Assembly: GCA_937863605.1 (NCBI GenBank)
Contig: CALMGN010000069.1
Coordinates: 1 to 36,554 of the forward strand
From: an uncultured Anaerolineaceae bacterium
GTDB lineage: Bacteria > Chloroflexota > Anaerolineae > Anaerolineales > Anaerolineaceae
DNA: 36,554 nucleotides
Direction: 5' to 3'
Positions 24,140-31,896 of the stretch are shown piece by piece; positions within the stretch are counted from its first letter, which is position 1, and each line of letters opens with the position of its first letter. The translations under genes and the position numbers were made by a program. The notes beneath the pieces are model-generated. The model was not told where the DNA came from, searched no databases, and saw only the letters and a program-made list of their open reading frames with translations.

Positions 24140-24685
24140 ATGAATCCGTTTGCATTAATCCTTGGTTTTATTCTCTTTGTCGGTTCGGTTTTTTATGTTG
24201 CGGCACCGTTACGATGGGATGAGAAGAAACTGAAAGCAAAAAAACCGATCGGGCTAACTCATGAAACCATGAAAGACAATCATCAGGCGGTCATCCTGGC
24301 TTTGCGGGATCTGGATTTTGATTATCGGGCAAGCAAAATCAGCGAGGAAGACTACGGCAATTTACGGACGGCTCTGCTAGTCAGGGCTGCCACTTCATTG
24401 CAGATTATTGACGAAACATCCGATGCCAGGCTGGAGAAATTAATCCAGGCCCGGCGCAAACAGCAATCCTCCCCGTCGGATTCAGCTCAGATGCAGAACA
24501 CCCCTTCAGGGAATCTTTCTTGTGCGAAATGCCAGTCTCCGCTGGCTGTCGATGCCAATTTCTGCATGAAATGCGGCACGCCGGTTCAACGCACTTTCTG
24601 CCCGCACTGCGGCAAGCCGACCCTGGCAGAAGACCGCTATTGCCCAAATTGCGGCAAGTCCATCCCGCAAGTAACACAGGTTTAA
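24140..24685 (+). CDS. CcmI-like protein with C-terminal zinc ribbons
   Basis: A 181-residue protein. An N-terminal membrane segment (about 4-23) is followed by VILALRDLDFDYRASKISEEDYGNLRTALLVRA, the CcmI N-terminal pattern of a helix with Asp/Gly-turn and Dy..L. In place of the TPR region of CcmI there are two double-Cys zinc ribbons: CAKC and CMKC (about 129-150), then CPHC and CPNC (about 158-174). It starts 10 bases after ccmH and ends the operon. The zinc ribbons would be cytoplasmic if the N-terminus is outside. It may be an adaptor for the haem ligation complex, which is inferred from position and the CcmI-like start. Confidence 0.8.
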   Translation: MNPFALILGFILFVGSVFYVAAPLRWDEKKLKAKKPIGLTHETMKDNHQAVILALRDLDFDYRASKISEEDYGNLRTALLVRAATSLQIIDETSDARLEKLIQARRKQQSSPSDSAQMQNTPSGNLSCAKCQSPLAVDANFCMKCGTPVQRTFCPHCGKPTLAEDRYCPNCGKSIPQVTQV

Positions 24686-25041
24686 CCCGACCTGGGAAGT
24701 TGAATGAAAATTCTTCGCAGCTTACCCGTAGTCTTTGTCATAAGTCTGGTCCTAAATCTCTAAAGGTCATAAGTATTTGCCGGAACCGCTTTATCCTAAC
24801 CAGTAATCTGGGCGGAAAATCGCGTTCAAAAAGCAGCGGTCGATTATGCAGTAGACGAGGTGACTCTTGATCTGGCGAATGTACGCTCTCAATTTCATAC
24901 CTGAAACACTTGAGGTGGGCAGCCGATCAAGTCAACAGGCGATTTTGCCTACTCCCGGTTGAGTGATACAACCGATCAATTTACAGCCATTGGCCTGTAT
25001 GATTACATGGTAAGCCAGTCCTCCTCGTCAGATCGGTAGTC
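24686..25041. other. Intergenic region with gene remnant
   Basis: No full gene is present. A 19-codon start (MKILRSLPVVFVISLVLNL) at 24704 looks like a signal peptide cut short by a stop. At about 24804-24894 another frame reads AENRVQKAAVDYAVDEVT and on to a stop. Together these suggest a decayed gene, but the evidence is thin. The last 100 bases hold the operator and promoter of the CcdA gene. Confidence 0.35.
24937..25003 (+). promoter_or_regulatory. Palindromic operator (24937-24950) with -10 box TATGAT
   Basis: AGGCG-ATTT-TGCCT is followed by TATGAT (24998-25003), starting exactly 54.5 bp from the operator centre, with no recognisable -35. The start site would be near 25010, 32 nt before the permuted CcdA gene. 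Confidence 0.7.
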
Positions 25042-25842
25042 ATGACTAAATTAACTCCGACCTTCTCAAAATCTCAAGGATCCACCCGTTGGACCACATT
25101 CTTCCATGCCTGTCTGTTCGTCGCCGGGTTTGCATTGGTATTCATCATTGGCTGGGGCGGCGCAGCCACCCTGTTCGGCCAGGTCTTCGCCTCGATTAAA
25201 ACCATCCTGGCCCGGGTTGGCGGAATTCTCATTATCACGTTTGGTCTCTCGACCCTTGGCTTATTCCGCCTACCATGGATGTATTATTCGGATACCCGGC
25301 CAGCCATGCCCGGATTGGGTAAATCAGGTGGTTGGGCATCGTCCGCATTGATGGGGGTTGTATTCGCCGCCGGCTGGACGCCGTGCATTGGCACGACGCT
25401 GGGCGCTATCCTCACCCTCGGCTTCAGCCAGAACGGAGCTGGCCAGGCCATGTTGCTCGCCAGCGGTTACGCATTGGGCCTGGGCATTCCGTTCCTGCTC
25501 CTTGGGTTGGGTGTTGACCGGGCAGTAGAATTCATTGGCCGCTTCCGCCGCTATGCGCGTATTTTTCAGATCGTCAACGGCGTTTTCCTGATTGCCCTTG
25601 GATTGATACTATTATTTAACAAAATGACGCTCATATCCATCTTGGCGCAGAAGAACGGCTGGTACTTTGACCTGTCCTTGGCTGGAGCGATGACGCCATC
25701 GTATCTTCTGTCGATTGCAGCTGGCATGATTTCCTTCTTTTCACCATGCGTTTTACCACTGGTGCCTGCGTATCTCGGTTATTTGAGCGGCCGCGCGACC
25801 AAAGGGGGGGAATTTACGGCGGTTAAAGCCACCGTGAATTAA
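25042..25842 (+). CDS. CcdA-type membrane thiol transporter with permuted segment order
   Basis: A 266-residue membrane protein with six hydrophobic segments. In usual CcdA the order is SFFSPCVLPLVPAYLGYLSG first, then HALLFVxGFALVF, then GWTPCIGPxLG. Here HACLFVAGFALVF comes first (about 24-36), AAGWTPCIGTTLGAIL follows (about 111-126), and ISFFSPCVLPLVPAYLGYLSG is the last segment (about 231-252). Both half-domain cysteines of CcdA are kept, but the first helix has moved to the end, as in a circular permutation. The two ends would sit on the same side as needed. CcdA supplies electrons to CcmG-like thioredoxins. It has its own operator and promoter and its stop overlaps the convergent DUF1461 gene. 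Confidence 0.86.
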   Translation: MTKLTPTFSKSQGSTRWTTFFHACLFVAGFALVFIIGWGGAATLFGQVFASIKTILARVGGILIITFGLSTLGLFRLPWMYYSDTRPAMPGLGKSGGWASSALMGVVFAAGWTPCIGTTLGAILTLGFSQNGAGQAMLLASGYALGLGIPFLLLGLGVDRAVEFIGRFRRYARIFQIVNGVFLIALGLILLFNKMTLISILAQKNGWYFDLSLAGAMTPSYLLSIAAGMISFFSPCVLPLVPAYLGYLSGRATKGGEFTAVKATVN

Positions 25843-26513
25843 TCCTTCACCTGAGCCACTTCCCTTATTCTGAGTTTATAACCGGTATAGGTGGCAGTGA
25901 AGCCGCCGACCAGTGTAAGCACAGAAATTAAGAGGACGCTGTCGAACCAGAACTTGATTGGGAACAAGCGGATTAAAGTGTCCGCCGGGCTGAATAGCCA
26001 GCTTCCGGGAAGAAAAAATAACTGGTGAAAGGCCGTAAACCAGGAATCCCAACCGATCACTGCCAAAGTCCCCACGGTGATGATGGCGAGCACAGTAACT
26101 GCCCCGCCGATCTCAATCGCTTGAAAAAGTTGAGATCGGGTTTTCGGTTTGATCCACAGACCGACGCCCGACACAAACAATATCAGTGTGGCGATCCCCC
26201 AGCCGGACCAGGCTCCCCGGAATACGTTCTGCACATCGGTCATATGCCCCAGCTCGCGCTCATTAAAGAGCGGCTGGCCGGCATAGGTCTGATTCCCGAG
26301 AAATTCGATAGGCAGCGGTTCCCGTACGAATTTCAGGCTCGAAATGGCAATTTCCCGGCGTTCATCCATGGAAAAACCATATTTATCCGCCGGGAAGGCA
26401 GGTTTGTTATATTCGAAGGACAAATATTGCGGGGAAGTTAATATTCGAATCGCACTAATGATAAGGAAAAACGGCAGCGCGATGATGATGCCGATTTGAG
26501 CAAGTTTATTCAC
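25839..26513 (-). CDS. DUF1461 / TIGR01906-type integral membrane protein
   Basis: A 224-residue protein with four or five membrane segments. It matches TIGR01906 proteins as I recall: an N-terminal segment, an extracytoplasmic region with NERELGHMTDVQNVF, then AFHQLFFLPGSWLFSPADTLIRLFPIKFW. The function is unknown. The start is a GTG at 26513 that overlaps the stop of the upstream gene (GTGA); the frame is open to 26591 but those residues do not fit. It is the last gene of a three-gene operon divergent from copA. Its stop overlaps that of the CcdA gene by four bases with no terminator between. Confidence 0.78.
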   Translation of the reverse strand: MNKLAQIGIIIALPFFLIISAIRILTSPQYLSFEYNKPAFPADKYGFSMDERREIAISSLKFVREPLPIEFLGNQTYAGQPLFNERELGHMTDVQNVFRGAWSGWGIATLILFVSGVGLWIKPKTRSQLFQAIEIGGAVTVLAIITVGTLAVIGWDSWFTAFHQLFFLPGSWLFSPADTLIRLFPIKFWFDSVLLISVLTLVGGFTATYTGYKLRIREVAQVKD

Positions 26514-26794
26514 AAAATATCGCCTTTCCACCGGAACCACAGTAATCCTAAAAAGTAGCCCAACACACCTCCGAGAATGGCAGATAGCCAATGGATGGGG
26601 TGCGGACGAGCTGCCAGAATTATTTTGCCTAGGACCACGTAGCCGAGGAGGGCGAAGACAAAAGCCATGAAATATGCAACAAGCGGAGTTTCTTTCCGTT
26701 CGCGTTCCAAAACGTCAGTTTTCGGTTTAGCTTTATTCGCCAATTTATTACCGTCCTTTTGATTATGTATGGGGATCGCTTTGTTCCTCACCAT
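26510..26794 (-). CDS. Small two-helix membrane protein
   Basis: A 94-residue protein with a hydrophilic N-terminal third (rich in Lys and Asn) and two membrane segments (about 37-56 and 66-86). It ends WFRWKGDIL. The family is not recognised. The ATG at 26794 has AAGGA five to six bases upstream; the frame is open to 26842, but that would overlap the upstream gene more deeply. It overlaps the upstream gene by 32 bases and the downstream gene by four, so the three are co-translated. Confidence 0.6.
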   Translation of the reverse strand: MVRNKAIPIHNQKDGNKLANKAKPKTDVLERERKETPLVAYFMAFVFALLGYVVLGKIILAARPHPIHWLSAILGGVLGYFLGLLWFRWKGDIL

Positions 26795-27014
26795 GGACAT
26801 CCTTGCGATCGCGGTAGCAAACCTGGAATTTTTTAACTCCACAGACGCCCCAACAAACAGCCATGATCAGGAAAAAAGCGGCGGTCGCGATGAACAACGC
26901 CTGCCAGCGGCCGAGTAGCGGGATGGCGATGAAGCCAATGATGGGCAATGTGCAGAACCAAACCGCCAGGGCAAGCGCCATATCTCCAGAATCGATGTGG
27001 AGTTTATTGAGCAT
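26763..27014 (-). CDS. Small two-helix membrane protein
   Basis: An 83-residue protein with two membrane segments (about 13-34 and 39-58) and a C-terminal tail CGVKKFQVCYRDRKDVHGEE, with three Cys near the membrane edge. The family is not recognised. The ATG at 27014 has GAGG five bases upstream, and the ribosome site and start codon lie within a further copy of the palindrome (27009-27022). It is the first gene of the minus-strand operon divergent from copA, with the promoter at 27060-27127. A link to copper export is inferred from the shared regulatory region. Confidence 0.65.
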   Translation of the reverse strand: MLNKLHIDSGDMALALAVWFCTLPIIGFIAIPLLGRWQALFIATAAFFLIMAVCWGVCGVKKFQVCYRDRKDVHGEEQSDPHT

Positions 27015-27022
27015 TTCTGCCT
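27009..27022. promoter_or_regulatory. Extra palindrome copy over a start codon
   Basis: GAGCA-TTTC-TGCCT covers the ribosome site and ATG of the small membrane protein gene. The 16-mer TTGAGCATTTCTGCCT is identical to 8947-8962. No -10-like hexamer lies at the standard distance in either direction, so it may be a second, repressing site, or chance. Confidence 0.4.
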
Positions 27023-27059
27023 CAACCAGACCCGATCAAGTCCTTCGGAATTCATACTG

Positions 27060-27127
27060 ATCATATCGGGAAGGTACAGGTTGGGAGAAGCGTAACAATA
27101 CGGGTTATCCATCCCGCAGATTTGCTT
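27060..27127 (-). promoter_or_regulatory. Palindromic operator (27114-27127) with -10 box TATGAT
   Basis: CCGCA-GATT-TGCTT is a weaker copy. Reading leftward, TATGAT (27065-27060) begins 55.5 bp from its centre, one base longer than most. The start site near 27053 would give a 39-nt leader before the minus-strand membrane protein operon. Confidence 0.5.
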
Positions 27128-27152
27128 ATACACCGTTACAGGGACTGTTTGT

Positions 27153-27219
27153 ACGCAAAAATACCTGGGTCAAATACCAGTTAACGGCGCTTTGATAGCG
27201 AATTGCATGAATTTATACT
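27153..27219 (+). promoter_or_regulatory. Palindromic operator (27153-27166) with -10 box TATACT
   Basis: ACGCA-AAAA-TACCT is followed by TATACT (27214-27219) exactly 54.5 bp from its centre; TTGATA lies 16 bp upstream as a fair -35. Transcription would start near 27226 and give a 99-nt leader before copA. Confidence 0.75.
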
Positions 27220-27324
27220 GGGATCGTGATGGGGTTGCGTAAGTTCCCCCTTCGCAAGCCGTTAATTTTTATGATCACCTGCCGCTGCGACAGGAAACCA
27301 TCAAAAGAAGGAGCAAAAAATCGC

Positions 27325-29934
27325 ATGGCAACATTGAACAATCCTTTAGCGCTCACGCTTCCAGTGGAAGGAATGACTTGCGCCTCGTGCGTTGGTCATG
27401 TGGAGAAAGCACTGACAGAATTACCGGGCGTTTCCGACGTAGTTGTCAACCTCGGGACGAATAAAGCCAACTTAAATTACGACCCTGCCGAAGTGACCAT
27501 TCCTCAGATGCAAAAAGCCATATCTGACATTGGGTATGGTGTCCCAACGGATGAAATTACACTGCAAGTATCCGGGATGACGTGCTCGTCCTGCGTGGGG
27601 CATGTGGAAGGCGCATTAAGAGGGTTACCCGGGGTGGTGGACGCGACTGTCAACCTCGGGCTGGAAAAAGCGCGCGTCCGATTTATTCCCGGGGTAGTGA
27701 CCCCTTCACAAATGAAACGGGCTGTGGCGGATGTAGGCTATCAGGCAATAGAACAGACCACGGGAAAGGATCATCTTGACCGGGAACGCCAGGCGCGGGA
27801 ATACGAGATCAAACGCCAGGGCAGGAACCTGATTATTGCCGGGACCATCGGCGTTTTGGTGATGATAGGCACCTTCTACGACATGCTTGGCCCCGTCCAA
27901 AAATTCATTCCCGAATTCCTATCCTACAAGTGGGTTCTCGGACTGTTGACGACCCCCATTGTCTTCGGCCCGGGCCGGCAGTTCTTTGTCAATTCCTGGC
28001 GCGGATTGAAACACGGCGTCACCGACATGAACTTGCTCTATGCCACTGGAATCGGCGCGGCTTACGGCATCGCGGTGATAAACACGCTGTTCCCGACAGC
28101 TGGTTTCGGCGGCGAAGGCGCGACCTTTTTTGAGAGTGCAGCCCTTTTAACGGCCTTTATCGTCCTCGGTCGGTGGCTGGAAGCCCTAACGCGCGGGCGA
28201 ACCTCCGAGTCGATCCGTAAGCTGATGAAACTCCAGCCCAAGGTGGCAAATGTAATCCGCGATGGCCAGGAAATCACGATGGCCGCGGAGGATGTGGAAG
28301 CTGGCTTCTTGATCCAGGTTCGGCCAGGTGAGTCGATCCCGGTGGATGGTACGGTCCAGGACGGCTACAGTGCCGTGGACGAGTCCATGTTGACCGGCGA
28401 GAGTATGCCGGTTGATAAGAAAGCCGGTGATGCGGTGATCGGCGGCACGATCAACAAAACTGGCGCATTCCGGTTCGTCGCCACCAAAGTAGGCAAGGAT
28501 TCGGCACTGGCACAAATCATAAAGCTGGTGGAAGACGCCCAGGCCAGCAAGGCGCCCATTCAAAAACTGGCAGATTGGGTTGCTGGCCATTTCATTCTCG
28601 GCGTCCACCTGCTGGCTGTGTTGGTTTTCATCTTCTGGTTCTTTGCTGGCTATAACCTGTTCTTTGATGCCAGCAGCCGCTTTATTCTGTCACCGTATGC
28701 GCTGGGTGACATTGGGGTCTTCGGTTTTTCGCTACTCCTTTCCGTGACCGTGCTGGTGATTTCCTGCCCGTGCGCTGTTGGATTGGCTACCCCCAGCGCC
28801 ATGATGGCGGGCACTGGCAAGGCTGCCGAATATGGTGTGCTTTTCAAAGGCGCAGAGGCGATTGAAAATGCCAATAAATTGCAGACGATTGTTTTCGATA
28901 AAACCGGCACCCTCACCAAAGGCGAACCATCGGTGACGGATATTGTCCTCGCGAATGAAGGCATCAACACCGACCGGCAACAAAGATTGAATATATTGCG
29001 CTATACAGCCATTGCTGAAAAGAACAGCGAGCATCCACTGGGTGAAGCCATCGTCCGCGGCGCACAAACCGAAGGCGTGGTCCTCTCTGAACCCGATTGG
29101 TTCAACTCGATCCCCGGACATGGAGTTGAAGCGCACATTGAAGGCGCTGCCGTATTGGTCGGTAATCGAAAGTTGATGTCCGAAAAAGGTATCGGTTTTC
29201 AGTCGATGATGGCACAGGCTGAAAAACTTGAGGGTGAAGGGAAAACCGTAATGTTCGTAGCCCTGGACGGGTCCCCGGCCGGGCTGATTGCTGTGGCGGA
29301 CACGCTCAAAGAGACATCGGTTGAAGCCATTCGCCGTCTGCGGCAGATGAAATTGGAAACGGTGATGATCACTGGCGATAACCAGCGCACCGCCGAGGCG
29401 ATCGCACGCCAGGTGGGCATTGATCGGGTATTGGCTGAGGTTTTACCGCAGGACAAAGCTGAGGAGGTGAAAAAGCTCCAGGCACAGGGTAAACGGGTGG
29501 CGATGGTAGGCGACGGCGTAAATGATGCGCCGGCGTTGGCTCAGGCTGAGGTCGGCATAGCAATCGGGTCCGGTACCGATGTTGCCAAAGAGACCGGCGA
29601 TGTGATCCTCATCAAGTCGGATCTAAACGATGTGATCGTCGCCCTGGAGGTCGCGCGCGCCACCATGAATAAAGTCAAACAAAACCTTTTCTGGGCGTTC
29701 ATCTATAACACCCTTGGCATCCCGCTGGCAGCCGGCTTGTTTTACCCGGCTTTGAAACTGGTCGTCAGCCCTGAGGTAGCCTCGGCTTTCATGGCCATCA
29801 GTTCGGTTTCGGTAACGCTCAATACCCTGCTGCTGAAGGGTTTCAAACCCTCCACCTTACGCAAATCCAGGCGGACGAAGCCTGATAAACCATCGGTCGG
29901 TCAATTGGCACCCTCAACCACCAGCGGCGATTGA
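27325..29934 (+). CDS. copA: P1B-type Cu(I)-exporting ATPase
   Basis: An 869-residue ATPase that pumps Cu(I) out of the cytoplasm. It has two N-terminal HMA domains (GMTCASC with Cys19/22, GMTCSSC with Cys87/90), eight membrane segments, the ion-site motif [13 protein letters not shown] (Cys481, Cys483), the actuator motif TGES, the phosphorylated Asp525 in [21 protein letters not shown], and [15 protein letters not shown]. All core residues are present. The ATG at 27325 has AAGGAG 11 bases upstream; the frame is open to 27226, the predicted transcription start, so those extra codons are not used. A small membrane protein gene follows after 22 bases. Confidence 0.96.
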   Translation: MATLNNPLALTLPVEGMTCASCVGHVEKALTELPGVSDVVVNLGTNKANLNYDPAEVTIPQMQKAISDIGYGVPTDEITLQVSGMTCSSCVGHVEGALRGLPGVVDATVNLGLEKARVRFIPGVVTPSQMKRAVADVGYQAIEQTTGKDHLDRERQAREYEIKRQGRNLIIAGTIGVLVMIGTFYDMLGPVQKFIPEFLSYKWVLGLLTTPIVFGPGRQFFVNSWRGLKHGVTDMNLLYATGIGAAYGIAVINTLFPTAGFGGEGATFFESAALLTAFIVLGRWLEALTRGRTSESIRKLMKLQPKVANVIRDGQEITMAAEDVEAGFLIQVRPGESIPVDGTVQDGYSAVDESMLTGESMPVDKKAGDAVIGGTINKTGAFRFVATKVGKDSALAQIIKLVEDAQASKAPIQKLADWVAGHFILGVHLLAVLVFIFWFFAGYNLFFDASSRFILSPYALGDIGVFGFSLLLSVTVLVISCPCAVGLATPSAMMAGTGKAAEYGVLFKGAEAIENANKLQTIVFDKTGTLTKGEPSVTDIVLANEGINTDRQQRLNILRYTAIAEKNSEHPLGEAIVRGAQTEGVVLSEPDWFNSIPGHGVEAHIEGAAVLVGNRKLMSEKGIGFQSMMAQAEKLEGEGKTVMFVALDGSPAGLIAVADTLKETSVEAIRRLRQMKLETVMITGDNQRTAEAIARQVGIDRVLAEVLPQDKAEEVKKLQAQGKRVAMVGDGVNDAPALAQAEVGIAIGSGTDVAKETGDVILIKSDLNDVIVALEVARATMNKVKQNLFWAFIYNTLGIPLAAGLFYPALKLVVSPEVASAFMAISSVSVTLNTLLLKGFKPSTLRKSRRTKPDKPSVGQLAPSTTSGD

Positions 29935-29956
29935 GGAGACAGGAAGGAATATAAAA

Positions 29957-30184
29957 ATGGAAACGGAAGCTGTAGATCGTGAAATCGCACGAAAAAGCGC
30001 TGCAAGGTATCTGACAATAACCGGGGTGGTAGCGCTGCTTTTCTACGCCATTACAGGGTGGATTGGTACCTACCCATGGGTCGCACGGATTGGGGGCGTG
30101 GTATGGATCAGTTTATTGACCTTGATTGTCTCCATGCCGGTGGTGACATCAAGGATGAAGAAGCAGGTGAAAGCGTTGAAGTAA
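29957..30184 (+). CDS. Small two-helix membrane protein after copA
   Basis: A 75-residue protein with two membrane segments (about 18-38 and 43-64) and charged ends (METEAVDREIARKSAARY at the start, MKKQVKALK at the end). No Cys or His-rich motif is seen. The family is not recognised. It begins 22 bases after copA with a GGAAGGA-like ribosome site, so it is in the copA transcript. It may support or stabilise CopA, but this is only from position. Confidence 0.7.
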   Translation: METEAVDREIARKSAARYLTITGVVALLFYAITGWIGTYPWVARIGGVVWISLLTLIVSMPVVTSRMKKQVKALK

Positions 30185-30225
30185 AAAAGGTTGCGGCTAA
30201 AATTATGTATAATTAAGATCAATAT

Positions 30226-30292
30226 AGGCATAAATGCTTAGTTTTTATCCCGCAAAATGGCGCTTTGCCACGAGCGGGATATTGCTTATGAT
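30226..30292 (+). promoter_or_regulatory. Palindromic operator (30226-30239) with -10 box TATGAT
   Basis: AGGCA-TAAA-TGCTT, extended TAGGCATAAATGCTTA, is close to the consensus. TATGAT (30287-30292) begins exactly 54.5 bp from its centre, with TTGCCA 16 bp upstream as a -35. The start site near 30299 gives a 45-nt leader before the multicopper oxidase gene. Confidence 0.78.
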
Positions 30293-30343
30293 CGAGCAGA
30301 CCATCCGTACATCATCTCAGAAATTCGAAGGATTAAACCGATC

Positions 30344-31414
30344 ATGCATTGGATCAAAGTTGGCTTGCTGTTCACACTCCTCCTGGTAATTACTGGCTGT
30401 TCGAACAGCCTACCGAAAATTCCTGAGCCAAGCCAAACCGAAAACGGTGTATCAGCGGTAGCAGCAACCCCAACCCCTGGAAGGATGACCAGCGTGGAAG
30501 GTAATCACATGATGGAACCGATATCCGGCGACCCGCAAGGGGGAGTATCCACAGAGAAAGGCGGCCAACCACTGGCTTTCACGCTGGACGGGGACACCAA
30601 AGTGTTCGAGCTAACAACCAGAGCGGTGAATTGGCCCATTCTGGATGAGGTGGTGGCGGCAGCCTGGACATATAACGGCACCATCCCCGGACCGATGATC
30701 CGAGTCACGGAAGGGGATAAGGTGCGGATCAACCTCAAAAATGAATTGCCTGTGCCAACCACGATTCACTGGCACGGCATCGCTGTACCGAACGCCATGG
30801 ACGGCATACCCAATGTCACCCAGGATCCGGTTGCGCCCGGGGAAAGCTTCACTTATGAGTTTACTGCCAGCCCGGCCGGAACCTATATGTACCACTCTCA
30901 TTTTGAAGGAGATATCCAGGTTAGTGCCGGCCTTTATGCGCCGTTCATCATCGACCCGACAGAACCGACAGCTACCCAACCCGATGTCGATGTGAATCTT
31001 ATGTTTTCCGAGATGCTGATTAAGGACGGGCAGACCTTCGCCGCCATGCCCATGGCTGGGATGGAACCAAATTACTTCACGATCAACGGCAAGGCATTTC
31101 CGAATACGGAAACCATTGAAGTGAAGAAAGGGCAGCTCGTCCGGTTGCGGCTGACCTCCATCGGTCAATTCGTTCACCCCATCCATTTGCATGGCGTGCC
31201 GTTTAAAATCGTCGCAACCGACGGCCATCCGGTGCCCGAAGCAGCACAATTAACCAAAGATACGGTGTTGGTGGCACCCGGGGAACGCTATGATATTGAA
31301 TTTGTTGCCACCGAGCCAGGCCAATGGATGCTGCATTGTCATATTCTGCACCATACCACCAACGATAATGTCGAGCCTGGCGGTTTGATGCTGATGATAA
31401 ACGTCTCTGAATAA
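30344..31414 (+). CDS. Two-domain multicopper oxidase lipoprotein
   Basis: A 356-residue lipoprotein (lipobox VITGC near residues 15-19) with two cupredoxin domains. The first has TIHWHGIAVPNAMDG and GTYMYHSHFEGD; the second has HPIHLHGVPFKIVATDG and WMLHCHILHHTTNDNVEPGG. These supply the HxH pairs of a trinuclear copper centre and the His-Cys-His of a type 1 site. With two domains it is shorter than CueO, and it may form a trimer like other two-domain oxidases. Oxidation of Cu(I) or organic substrates outside the cell is likely. The ATG at 30344 follows AAGGA; an upstream open frame to 30257 lies before the promoter start and is not used. Confidence 0.9.
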   Translation: MHWIKVGLLFTLLLVITGCSNSLPKIPEPSQTENGVSAVAATPTPGRMTSVEGNHMMEPISGDPQGGVSTEKGGQPLAFTLDGDTKVFELTTRAVNWPILDEVVAAAWTYNGTIPGPMIRVTEGDKVRINLKNELPVPTTIHWHGIAVPNAMDGIPNVTQDPVAPGESFTYEFTASPAGTYMYHSHFEGDIQVSAGLYAPFIIDPTEPTATQPDVDVNLMFSEMLIKDGQTFAAMPMAGMEPNYFTINGKAFPNTETIEVKKGQLVRLRLTSIGQFVHPIHLHGVPFKIVATDGHPVPEAAQLTKDTVLVAPGERYDIEFVATEPGQWMLHCHILHHTTNDNVEPGGLMLMINVSE

Positions 31415-31439
31415 ACGCAAAACATTAAGGAGAACATTT

Positions 31440-31835
31440 GTGATGAGCGTTCGAAGAATTTTACCGTTTTTGGCGCTTGGATTGATCCTGATCCTGGCAG
31501 CCTGCTCTGGGTCCTCAGATAAAGCAAACCCGAATTCTGAAAGTTATACAGTGACCATGAATGTGCTGCCCGATCCTCCGGTCGTGGGAGACGTGCTGCT
31601 CTACTTTACGGTTTTGGATGCGCAGGGCGTTCCAATCAGCGGAGCGACTGTGGAAGTCGGTGCGGATCATATCGATATGACTGGCATGGGCATGCACGGA
31701 CCTGCGACCGATCAAGGCAAAGGAATTTACGCGGTGACGACGAATTTCTCGATGAGCGGGAATTGGAAAATTAGTGTTCGCCTTGAGGATGGAGCCAAAA
31801 CCTATTCAAAGGAATTTCAGTTAATCATCCAATAA
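31440..31835 (+). CDS. Lipoprotein with YtkA/FixH-like domain
   Basis: A 131-residue lipoprotein (signal peptide with lipobox LAAC, Cys22) and a beta-sandwich domain of about 95 residues: YTVTMNVLPDPPVVGDVLLYF, GVPISGATVEVGADHIDMTGMGMHG, then GIYAVTTNFSMSGNWKISVRLED. This pattern is typical of YtkA-like domains. The Met-rich DMTGMGMHG loop could bind Cu(I). It follows the multicopper oxidase by 25 bases in the same operon, so a periplasmic copper delivery role is plausible. Start is GTG at 31440 with AGGAG seven bases upstream, or ATG at 31443. Confidence 0.82.
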   Translation: MMSVRRILPFLALGLILILAACSGSSDKANPNSESYTVTMNVLPDPPVVGDVLLYFTVLDAQGVPISGATVEVGADHIDMTGMGMHGPATDQGKGIYAVTTNFSMSGNWKISVRLEDGAKTYSKEFQLIIQ

Positions 31836-31854
31836 ACTGAAATTAACTTGTATC

Positions 31855-31896
31855 CACTCCTCCAGTGCCTTTAGCTAGTATGGCATTGGAGGAGTG
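31855..31896 (+). terminator. Strong hairpin after the oxidase operon
   Basis: CACTCCTCCAGTGCC (31855-31869) pairs with GGCATTGGAGGAGTG (31882-31896) over 15 bp with one G.U pair. No long T tract follows, but its place 20 bases after the stop suggests transcription termination or mRNA end protection. Confidence 0.65.

Noticed and set aside
24520-24870. A 116-codon Cys-rich frame
   Set aside because: Its first half is a shifted reading of the zinc-ribbon codons of the CcmI-like gene; the Cys content comes from that.
6302-30239. Palindrome as a CRISPR-like or mobile repeat
   Set aside because: Copies are short, vary in sequence, are not evenly spaced, and sit at fixed distances from promoters, which fits an operator instead.
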